The translations under genes were made by a program, and so were the position numbers. Positions 1 to 6,248 of a DNA stretch of 16,519 bases are shown here, piece after piece. The notes below the pieces were generated by a model. It searched no databases. It was not told where the DNA came from and saw only the letters and a program-made list of their open reading frames with translations. The stretch spans positions 1 through 16,519 of the forward strand of contig JAFEAR010000245.1 of NCBI GenBank assembly GCA_018266335.1, read 5' to 3'. Position 1 is the first letter of the stretch. Every line of letters starts with the position of its first letter. The stretch comes from Bdellovibrionales bacterium. Its GTDB lineage: Bacteria > Bdellovibrionota > UBA2428.

Positions 1-2340
1 GATGGGCTGTCTCCTTCTATTTCTATTGAGCAAAAGACCGTTACCTCACATCCTCGCTCCACCGTAGGCACGGTGACCAATATTTATGATTTTCTGCGGT
101 TGCTGTACGCACGAGTGGGCGAAGTGCGCGATCCCGAAACGGGCGAGAGTTTAAAGGCGCACACGGATGATGACATCACGACTTTCATTAAATCCTTCGA
201 CGATCAGGAAAAAGTGCAGCTCTTCGCTTCGGTCGTCCGCGGAAAAAAGGGCGAATACCTACGAGAATTCGAGCAGTGGCGTCGCGCGGGATTTACGAAG
301 GTGCGCATCGACGGAAAAATGCACGACCTGCACGATCCCATATTGATCGCCAAGAATCAGCACCACGACATCGATATTCTCGTAGACTCGCTTACACCCG
401 CCCGCAAAGAGCTGGCCCAAAGAATCAAAGAAACCATGATGGTCTGCGACAAAGTCGCCGAAGGCTGGTTACGCATTTGTATTCCGGCGAAATCCATCGA
501 CAAACTCTTTAGCCGTAAAGTGGCTTCCGCCACTTCAGGCATCAGCCTGCCCGAGCTTGAGCCCCGAATTTTTTCCTTCAACTCTCCCTACGGCATGTGT
601 CCCAAATGTCGCGGGCTTGGTTTTATCGACAAAGAATCCGTCGCGAAGCGAAAAAAACTTCTGGAAGACGACGAAGATGACTTACTGGTACCTGGTCTAG
701 AGTCCGCGGAGGTCTGCCCCGAATGCCACGGCGGAAGGCTCCGTAAGGAATCGTTATGCGTGTTCTTCAACGGTCACAATATTGCCGAACTTTCAAACCT
801 AACGTGTGCGGAGCTATCAACCTTTCTCCTGCGTAAAGATTCTAAGCAATCTACCAATGCCGTGGCCGCGCGACTCATCGACGAAATCACGACCCGCCTC
901 AAGTTTTTGAGCGACGTGGGAGTCGGATATCTCACCCTCGGGCGACCCGCCGGGACGCTCTCCGGGGGAGAAGCCCAGCGCATTCGTCTCGCCACCCAAC
1001 TCGGATCACAGCTCAGCGGAGTTTTGTACGTGCTAGATGAACCTAGCATCGGATTACATCCGCGCGATCACCAAAAACTTCTCGGCAGCCTCAAGCGTCT
1101 TCGCGATCTGGGAAACACCGTGGTGGTGGTGGAGCACGACGAAGAAACCATGCTCTTCGCCGATCACATCATTGATATTGGTCCGGGGGCCGGAGTGCAC
1201 GGAGGCCACGTAGTAGCCGAAGGTTCTCCGACCGAAATTCAAAGAAATAAAAATTCCGTGACGGGCTCATACCTTGCCGGCACCGCATTCGTAACTTCTC
1301 AGCGTGCGCGCCGCAAAGGAAATGGCCTTAGTCTGTCGCTCAAGGGGTGCAACGGCCATAATTTAAAGAACGTTGATCTCAATTTACCCCTCGGCAAGTT
1401 GGTCGTCGTAACGGGCGTGAGCGGTTCCGGGAAATCTTCCCTCATCGAGCAGACTCTCGAAGTTGCGCTCGCCAAAAAACTGTACCGCAGCACCATCGAA
1501 CCCCTGCCCTTTAAGTCGCTCGAAGGAGTGGAACACATCGATAAACTTGTTCACGTGGACCAACGCCCTATTGGCCGTTCGCCACGGAGCAACCCTGCTA
1601 CCTACACGGGACTCTTTGCTTTTCTGCGCAATGTTTTTGCTCAGAGCCCGGAAGCCCAGATTCGTGGTTACACGCAAGGAACTTTTTCTTTCAACGTAAA
1701 GGGCGGTCGTTGCGATGCCTGCGAAGGCGCGGGACGAGTAAAAATTGAAATGCACTTCCTGCCGGATGTTTATGTGCCCTGCGAAACTTGCCACGGCAGT
1801 CGCTACCGCCGTGAAGTTTTGGAAGTGCGGTTTAAAGGCAAAAGCATCGCCGACGCGCTCAACATGTCCATCGAAGAAGCTCACGCGCACTTTCAAAATC
1901 AGCCGCTCATTGAACCTAAACTTCGCACGCTAGTGGAAGTCGGATTAGGCTACGTACGACTCGGGCAACCGGCCACCACGCTCTCCGGTGGTGAGGCCCA
2001 GCGAATCAAGCTCGCCAAGGAACTTTCCAAACGTAGCACGGGCAAAACAATTTATTTTCTGGACGAGCCCACCACCGGACTCCATTTTCAGGACATTAAA
2101 AAATTGCTCGAAATCATTCAGCGTCTCTGTGACCTAGGTAATAGCGTGGTTATTATTGAACACAACCTGGATGTTATCTGCGCCGCCGATCACATCATCG
2201 ACGTGGGGCCCGATTCGGGCGCGCTCGGAGGATCCCTCGTTTTAGAGGGAACACCAGAAGATTTTGCGAAGTTTACAAAGGCCTCCTCTACGGCGCCCTT
2301 CGTGAAGGAATATTTTAAAGCCCGGAACTGGAAAGCTTAG
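1..2340 (+). CDS. uvrA: UvrABC excinuclease subunit A, 5'-truncated by window edge
   Basis: UvrA is the damage-recognition ATPase of nucleotide excision repair; it loads UvrB on damaged DNA. The frame is open from base 1 and the first codons already match the conserved stretch after the first Walker A (GLSPSISIEQK, then HPRSTVGTVT). Roughly the first 80-90 residues therefore lie outside the window, and the GTG at 73 is internal. Visible in the 779-residue fragment: the UvrB-binding insertion (VVRGKKGEY, about residues 78-86), a first ABC signature LSGGEAQRI (about 320), Walker B LDEPSIGLH (about 345), a second Walker A GVSGSGKSS (472-480), the C-terminal zinc finger CxxC-x19-CxxC (bases 1711-1791), and a second LSGGEAQRI and LDEPTTGLH. 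Odd points: the first CxxC of the N-terminal zinc site is SATS (526-537), and only 35 residues separate the next two CxxC pairs. It converges on atpE across a shared terminator. Identity is certain; the variant features are discussed in the findings. Confidence 0.97.
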   Translation, partial: DGLSPSISIEQKTVTSHPRSTVGTVTNIYDFLRLLYARVGEVRDPETGESLKAHTDDDITTFIKSFDDQEKVQLFASVVRGKKGEYLREFEQWRRAGFTKVRIDGKMHDLHDPILIAKNQHHDIDILVDSLTPARKELAQRIKETMMVCDKVAEGWLRICIPAKSIDKLFSRKVASATSGISLPELEPRIFSFNSPYGMCPKCRGLGFIDKESVAKRKKLLEDDEDDLLVPGLESAEVCPECHGGRLRKESLCVFFNGHNIAELSNLTCAELSTFLLRKDSKQSTNAVAARLIDEITTRLKFLSDVGVGYLTLGRPAGTLSGGEAQRIRLATQLGSQLSGVLYVLDEPSIGLHPRDHQKLLGSLKRLRDLGNTVVVVEHDEETMLFADHIIDIGPGAGVHGGHVVAEGSPTEIQRNKNSVTGSYLAGTAFVTSQRARRKGNGLSLSLKGCNGHNLKNVDLNLPLGKLVVVTGVSGSGKSSLIEQTLEVALAKKLYRSTIEPLPFKSLEGVEHIDKLVHVDQRPIGRSPRSNPATYTGLFAFLRNVFAQSPEAQIRGYTQGTFSFNVKGGRCDACEGAGRVKIEMHFLPDVYVPCETCHGSRYRREVLEVRFKGKSIADALNMSIEEAHAHFQNQPLIEPKLRTLVEVGLGYVRLGQPATTLSGGEAQRIKLAKELSKRSTGKTIYFLDEPTTGLHFQDIKKLLEIIQRLCDLGNSVVIIEHNLDVICAADHIIDVGPDSGALGGSLVLEGTPEDFAKFTKASSTAPFVKEYFKARNWKA

Positions 2341-2357
2341 CTCCCAAATTCAGGCAC

Positions 2358-2394
2358 AAAAAAACCCCAGCGGCCTTTCGACCGCTAGGGTTTT
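2358..2394. terminator. Bidirectional intrinsic terminator between uvrA and atpE
   Basis: A 13-bp stem with one mismatch (AAAACCCCAGCGG at 2361-2373 against CCGCTAGGGTTTT at 2382-2394) encloses an 8-base loop. Read on the plus strand it ends in TTTT, 20 bp after the uvrA stop. Read on the minus strand it ends in seven T (A run at 2358-2364), just after the atpE stop. It should end transcription of both converging units. Confidence 0.9.
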
Positions 2395-2410
2395 GAACTC
2401 ACTGTGCTTA

Positions 2411-2725
2411 TTATTTGCCGGCGAGCGTGAAAGCTACGACGAACGCGAACAGCACGAGGGACTCCATGAGCGCCAAGCTCAGAATGAGCGGCGTTTGGAT
2501 GTTCTTCGTAGCGGACGGGTTACGGCTGATGCCTTCGAGAGCAGCAACGGCAGCGCGGCTTTGCGAGAAGCCTACAACGGCAGCAGCCAAGCCCATGCAA
2601 AGACCAGCGGCCATGTAGCCAGCGCCAGCAGCGTGGTTACCGGCAGCAGCAGCGCCCACTTCTTCTGCCATAGCGGCAGCGGGTGCAAGAGCAGCAGCGA
2701 GAAGAGCTAGATTCATTTTTTTCAT
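2411..2725 (-). CDS. atpE: ATP synthase F0 subunit c, with signal-peptide-like N-terminus
   Basis: Subunit c forms the rotor ring of the F0 sector and carries the ion-binding carboxylate. This 104-residue protein has two hydrophobic hairpin helices (about residues 36-62 and 77-101) joined by the polar loop EGISRNPSA. The essential Glu is E88 in LALMES; Q55 sits in the first helix at the place of the Na+-ligand Gln of known Na+-type rings. I chose the ATG at 2725 over an in-frame ATG at 2758, because a perfect AGGAGG lies 8 nt upstream and the longer form would overlap atpB. The protein then starts [15 protein letters not shown], with a possible signal-peptidase site after AMA (residue 20), giving a c subunit longer than the usual 70-90 residues. 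It is last in the minus-strand operon, 22 nt after atpB, followed by a terminator. Confidence 0.93.
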   Translation of the reverse strand: MKKMNLALLAAALAPAAAMAEEVGAAAAGNHAAGAGYMAAGLCMGLAAAVVGFSQSRAAVAALEGISRNPSATKNIQTPLILSLALMESLVLFAFVVAFTLAGK

Positions 2726-2733
2726 GTTTATAT

Positions 2734-2739
2734 CCTCCT
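2734..2739 (-). promoter_or_regulatory. Shine-Dalgarno of atpE, decides the start
   Basis: A perfect AGGAGG on the minus strand stands 8 nt before ATG at 2725. It is the strongest ribosome-binding site seen in this operon, which fits the need for many c subunits per complex. It also rules against the upstream in-frame ATG at 2758, which lies inside the end of atpB. Confidence 0.85.
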
Positions 2740-2747
2740 GATATTTT

Positions 2748-3560
2748 TCAATGTTCATCGTGCGCCGTGGCCATTCCGATATAAATGGTCGTCAGGAGCA
2801 TGAAAACGAAGGCTTGGATCACCGCGACCAACAAGCCAAGGACCACGATGGGGACGGGCCCGAGCGCCGCGAACACCGCGCCAAGCGCAGTACCCACGGG
2901 CCCAAATTTGTGCCCCAGAAACTCTCCAAGATCTTTGAAGAGGTTCGCCATGATGCCATATATCGTGTGGTCACCATAGATGTTGGAGCGGAGGCGGATC
3001 CCCAGCGTAATCGGACGAACGGTGTGCGAGACAAGCTCGATGACGAACATGACGGGGCCCAGCACAAGCAGCAGTACGCCACTCAAGTGACCCGTGAAAT
3101 GTTCCATGTACTTAAATCCATGGGAGCGAAAGCCCTGGAAGTTGTAATAAAAATAAACAAAGAACCCCATCGCTAGCGTGGTGTTCAAGTTATCCGTCGC
3201 CGAGCCAAAACCGGGAACCATGCCGAGCAGGTTGTTCAGTAGCGTCCAAATGAAAATAAAAATCAGTAGGGGCAAGTAATTTTTGTAGTGATGTCCGATG
3301 ATATCGTGGGCCATCCCCTGAACGAACTCGCCGATTAATTCGAAGACATTTCGCAGACCCAGTGTCGCGGGGGGAATAAAGTCTTCGTCATTTTTAGTTT
3401 CTGCCGTCAGCTTCGGAGCAACCACGGCATATGCGACCGCCGATACAGCGAGGATGGTCACCGCTACGCTTGCGGCTGCAACCTGGCCATTGTGGTCCAA
3501 GTATTCGTTATGAAGAAGTTTCCACCATTGAAATCCGTGAGCTGCCATGCGGCTTCCCAT
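2748..3560 (-). CDS. atpB: ATP synthase F0 subunit a
   Basis: Subunit a is the membrane stator that holds the ion half-channels next to the c ring. The 270 residues contain several long hydrophobic segments (about 27-49, 95-115, 127-142, 160-181, 225-262). The essential stator arginine is R189 in PITLGIRL, and the conserved Gln of the last helix is Q249 in VIQAF. The usual RLFGN motif reads RLRSN here (R189-N193), followed by IYGDH, so there is an extra arginine two residues after the essential one. The first ATG (3560) has little Shine-Dalgarno support; an ATG at 3548 (MAAHGFQWW) preceded by GGGAAG is an equally plausible start. The gene lies 6 nt after atpI and 22 nt before atpE. Confidence 0.95.
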   Translation of the reverse strand: MGSRMAAHGFQWWKLLHNEYLDHNGQVAAASVAVTILAVSAVAYAVVAPKLTAETKNDEDFIPPATLGLRNVFELIGEFVQGMAHDIIGHHYKNYLPLLIFIFIWTLLNNLLGMVPGFGSATDNLNTTLAMGFFVYFYYNFQGFRSHGFKYMEHFTGHLSGVLLLVLGPVMFVIELVSHTVRPITLGIRLRSNIYGDHTIYGIMANLFKDLGEFLGHKFGPVGTALGAVFAALGPVPIVVLGLLVAVIQAFVFMLLTTIYIGMATAHDEH

Positions 3561-3566
3561 ATAGCT

Positions 3567-3866
3567 TTATTTCTCGGTTTTTCCCAGTAGGGAAAACACG
3601 AGAATAGATCCCACTAGACCTATCCCGAGTGCCATAGGATTTTGGGCCGCCGCACCACTTTTCAGAAGCAAGGCCAAAGCCACCAAAAGCTGCCCAATCA
3701 GAAGTATTCCGGCCAAAAATAGCTTGCGACGGCGCTGACCGGCCGGCATTTCGGGGTTGGCCTGGGCTTCGAGGAGCAATTTAACCCCCCACTGCAAACC
3801 ACCTACGCAAATACCCCCCGCAAAAAGCCCCACTAAAAGGGGCCTAAAGAAGCTCGTCCATGTCAT
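3567..3866 (-). CDS. atpI: AtpI-like ATP synthase assembly membrane protein
   Basis: This is a small, very hydrophobic 99-residue protein with about three membrane segments (roughly residues 8-31, 47-67 and 76-93) and a basic loop (QRRRK, about 44-48). Size, hydrophobic pattern and position just before atpB fit the AtpI family, which in other bacteria helps assemble the c ring or F0 sector. Sequence similarity in this family is weak, so the name rests mainly on context. Its ATG at 3866 directly follows the atpZ stop (TAG then ATG, no gap), and its stop is 6 nt before atpB, so translation is probably coupled to both neighbours. Confidence 0.72.
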   Translation of the reverse strand: MTWTSFFRPLLVGLFAGGICVGGLQWGVKLLLEAQANPEMPAGQRRRKLFLAGILLIGQLLVALALLLKSGAAAQNPMALGIGLVGSILVFSLLGKTEK

Positions 3867-4115
3867 CTAACTATCCTCTTTTTCCAATCGATCCGCCAAT
3901 CGACTCAATACCCTGACAATGTGAACAAAGGAAATACTCACAAAGCCCATGATTCCAACGGTCGTGCCCCAAGGTTTGGTGCCCAGTTTGGTGTCAATCC
4001 AGGCCCCAACCCACCAGCCAATAAGGCCGGCAACGGCAATTTCCGTACAAAGGGATAGGCCCAATCCCCCATAAATAACGTAAGACTTAACCTTACTTCG
4101 CCGAGGAGGGGTCAT
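3867..4115 (-). CDS. atpZ: AtpZ/AtpI-family small membrane protein
   Basis: An 82-residue protein with a basic N-terminus (MTPPRRSKVK) and two membrane segments: about residues 15-38, ending in GWWVGAWID, and about 50-68. The GxxxGxWxD pattern at the end of the first helix and the short loop before a second helix match the AtpZ / F0F1-ATPase assembly family found upstream of atpI-atpB in many bacteria. A role in cation transport or in F0 assembly has been proposed for the family; this sequence alone does not decide which. The start ATG overlaps the hemL stop (ATGA, 4115-4112), which implies translational coupling, and the stop abuts the atpI start. Confidence 0.78.
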   Translation of the reverse strand: MTPPRRSKVKSYVIYGGLGLSLCTEIAVAGLIGWWVGAWIDTKLGTKPWGTTVGIMGFVSISFVHIVRVLSRLADRLEKEDS

Positions 4116-5440
4116 GAACCGGAGGCCGCAACTTTAGCGAACACTTTTTGAGCCTTGGACAGGATCAGGTCTTCGCTCAGGCTCTCATGGGCCGTCGACA
4201 AAAAACAGGCCTCAAAGGGCGACGGGGGCATCATGAATCCCTCCTCAATCATCGCCCAAAAGAACTTCGTGAAAAGGTCCAAGTTTGAGTTTCGGCAATC
4301 GTCCGCATTGCGCACCGGTTGGCCGCGGAAATAGAAGCTAATCATCGAGCCTACGCGCTCAATTCGCAGCTCAACTTTTTTGTCGGCCGCCGCACGGTAA
4401 AAGCAGTCTTCAAAACGCTTGCCCACTTTTTCCAAGCGATCATAGGGGTTTTGCGCATCGATGAGGTCGAGCATCGCAATGCCGGCCGCGATGCTAACCG
4501 GATTGCCGGACAAGGTGCCGGCCTGGTAGACGCCGCCGAGTGGAGCCAAGTGGTCCATAAACTTCGCCGCACCGGCGACCGCCGAAAGAGGCATCCCTCC
4601 CCCAACAATTTTTCCAAGCGTCGTAAGGTCCGGCACAATGCCGTAAAGTCCCTGCGCAGAATGCTTATGCACACGAAGTCCTGTCATGACCTCATCAAAA
4701 ATAAGCATTGCTCCGTGTTGGTCACACAAACGCCGAAGAGTTTTCAAAAAAGAGGCCTGGGGCGGAACTACGCCCATGTTGCCCATAATGGGCTCCAAAA
4801 TTACGGCCGCAACTTGAGTGCCGTGCTTTTTAAAAAAGTCTTCAACACTCTGCTCGTCATTAAAGGTCAACGACTTAGTAAGGGCCGCTAAAGCCGCCGG
4901 CAATCCTTTAGATTCGGGAACCGAATCCATCGACAAAGTCGCCACACCACTTCCCGAATCAAAGAGGAGCGAGTCCACGTGACCATGGTAGTGACCCGAA
5001 AATTTAACGATCATTTCGCGGCCCGCAATTCCCCGCGCCAAACGAATGGCCGTCGCGCAGGCCTCCGTTCCCGTGCTCAAGGCCCGCGCCTTTTCGGCGC
5101 CCGGGATACGAGCAACGAGTTTTTCGGCCCAGGCGCATTCGCCTTCCGAACTCATTCCCAAGCAACTCGAACCTCGCACCGCTTTCGCCACGGCCTCCAC
5201 AATGGAAGGATGCGCATGACCAAAGAGGTGGGGGCCGTAGGACATCACCAAATCAATGTATGAATTGCCATCAACGTCCCGCAAAAAAGCGCCGTCGCCA
5301 TCTTTGGCAAAAATCGGATGTCCTCCCACCCGCTTAAAACTACGCACGGGAGAGTTAACCCCGCCCACGAGCACGCGTTTGGCGCGTTCATTTAATTCTA
5401 CCGACTTGGCCACTTTGATATTTGCCGGAAAACCGCTCAC
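4112..5440 (-). CDS. hemL: Glutamate-1-semialdehyde 2,1-aminomutase
   Basis: HemL is a PLP enzyme that turns glutamate-1-semialdehyde into 5-aminolevulinate, the committed precursor of haem in the C5 pathway. The 442 residues match the usual length. Landmarks: GGVNSPVRSF near residue 26, KFSGHYHGHVDSLL at 146-159, FDEVMTGLRV at 248-257, the PLP lysine K277 in TTLGKIVGGGMP, and YQAGTLSGNP. Small departures from the common form are STGTEA for NSGTEA and GMSSEGE in the gating-loop region, so a related class-III aminotransferase is a remote alternative. The start is a GTG at 5440, one base after the TPR-gene stop, with AAGGCGG upstream. The gene lies inside a replication and ATP-synthase gene string and overlaps atpZ by 4 nt, so it is probably co-transcribed with them. 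Confidence 0.94.
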   Translation of the reverse strand: MSGFPANIKVAKSVELNERAKRVLVGGVNSPVRSFKRVGGHPIFAKDGDGAFLRDVDGNSYIDLVMSYGPHLFGHAHPSIVEAVAKAVRGSSCLGMSSEGECAWAEKLVARIPGAEKARALSTGTEACATAIRLARGIAGREMIVKFSGHYHGHVDSLLFDSGSGVATLSMDSVPESKGLPAALAALTKSLTFNDEQSVEDFFKKHGTQVAAVILEPIMGNMGVVPPQASFLKTLRRLCDQHGAMLIFDEVMTGLRVHKHSAQGLYGIVPDLTTLGKIVGGGMPLSAVAGAAKFMDHLAPLGGVYQAGTLSGNPVSIAAGIAMLDLIDAQNPYDRLEKVGKRFEDCFYRAAADKKVELRIERVGSMISFYFRGQPVRNADDCRNSNLDLFTKFFWAMIEEGFMMPPSPFEACFLSTAHESLSEDLILSKAQKVFAKVAASGS

Positions 5441-5441
5441 T

Positions 5442-6248
5442 TTAAATCCGCCTTTCGCGCTTTCTTTTTTCTACTCGCTCAATCTTCAACTGAATCACTT
5501 TGGGATTCGGATAGGTTGCTAAACTTTGCCGGTACGCCTCTAATGCGGGACTCAACTCATCCATGGACTCGAAGGCACTTCCTAAACCAAAATAGGCTTC
5601 CGCAACCATAGACCGGTAACCATCCTGTCCGCCAAAGGTAGAGATGAGCTCCCGAAAACATTTTACCGCGAGCTCCGGTTCGCGGTCGGCCAAATGAGCA
5701 TGGCCCTCTTCAAGCAATGTCCGGGGCCCTTCCTTGTGGCCGGGATAGCGCTTACGAAACTCGACATATTTTTCGGCCGACTCTTTAAATCGGCCCGAGT
5801 CGTTTAGGCTCTTGGCCCAGGCCAGTAAAATTTCTTCGCCATCCTTTTGGTACTGACCAAACTCTTCGTAGAGGGGTTTGTATTCTTCCGCCGCCGCGGC
5901 GGAATTTTGCAAACGATCATTATAAATCGTCGCAATGGCCCAACGAGCATCCATTTTCATGCGCCGATCATCCGACCGCCGATAAGCATCCCGATAAGCC
6001 CGAATCGCGCGAGGGTAATCCTTCAAGTTACGGTTATAAATTTCGGCAATCCGCATTTGCGCTCGAATCGCCAGGGCATCCCGGTGCCCAAGGTTCACAA
6101 TTCGCGAATACTCTTCGATGGCCCGTAGGTACTGACCATGGGTCTCGAACTCTTCGGCCAGTTGCCAATCTTTCTCGGCCACCCCAACGGAGCAGGCCGA
6201 GAAAAACAGCAGCAAGGGAGCTAGCGCTCTACTAGTGAACCGCTTCAC
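5442..6248 (-). CDS. Tetratricopeptide-repeat lipoprotein, function unknown
   Basis: I do not recognise a specific function. With the GTG at 6248 the protein has 268 residues and begins with a typical lipoprotein signal: MKRFTSR, a hydrophobic stretch, then FFSAC with C19 as the candidate lipidated cysteine. The rest is helical TPR-like repeats of about 34-40 residues with the A-E-E-Y / A-I-x-A-Y pattern (for example [36 protein letters not shown]), and a very basic C-terminus (EKRKRERR). This suits a periplasmic scaffold anchored in the outer membrane, in the broad style of BamD- or YbgF-like proteins. AAGGAG lies just 3 nt before this GTG; in-frame GTG (6272) and TTG (6284) are alternatives and give a longer n-region. 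The start overlaps the gyrA end by 17 nt and the stop is 1 nt before hemL, so it sits in the operon. Confidence 0.8.
   Translation of the reverse strand: MKRFTSRALAPLLLFFSACSVGVAEKDWQLAEEFETHGQYLRAIEEYSRIVNLGHRDALAIRAQMRIAEIYNRNLKDYPRAIRAYRDAYRRSDDRRMKMDARWAIATIYNDRLQNSAAAAEEYKPLYEEFGQYQKDGEEILLAWAKSLNDSGRFKESAEKYVEFRKRYPGHKEGPRTLLEEGHAHLADREPELAVKCFRELISTFGGQDGYRSMVAEAYFGLGSAFESMDELSPALEAYRQSLATYPNPKVIQLKIERVEKRKRERRI

Noticed and set aside
73..75. GTG as the uvrA start codon
   Set aside because: The frame is open to base 1 and the upstream codons encode conserved UvrA sequence, so the gene is cut by the window edge.
1384..1896. 170-codon open frame on the minus strand opposite uvrA
   Set aside because: Antisense to the second ATPase half of uvrA, whose coding evidence is strong.
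2561..2700. Clusters of gcagc-type triplet repeats that could look like a tandem repeat
   Set aside because: They are alanine codons in the Ala-rich AtpE; codon-level low complexity explains them.
2758..2758. Upstream ATG of atpE giving 115 residues
   Set aside because: It lies inside the atpB 3' end, adds a polar stretch that would spoil the signal-like N-terminus, and the perfect AGGAGG is spaced for the ATG at 2725.
2751..3176. 141-codon open frame on the plus strand opposite atpB
   Set aside because: Very hydrophilic His/Arg/Glu-rich product that mirrors a membrane-protein gene; a shadow frame.
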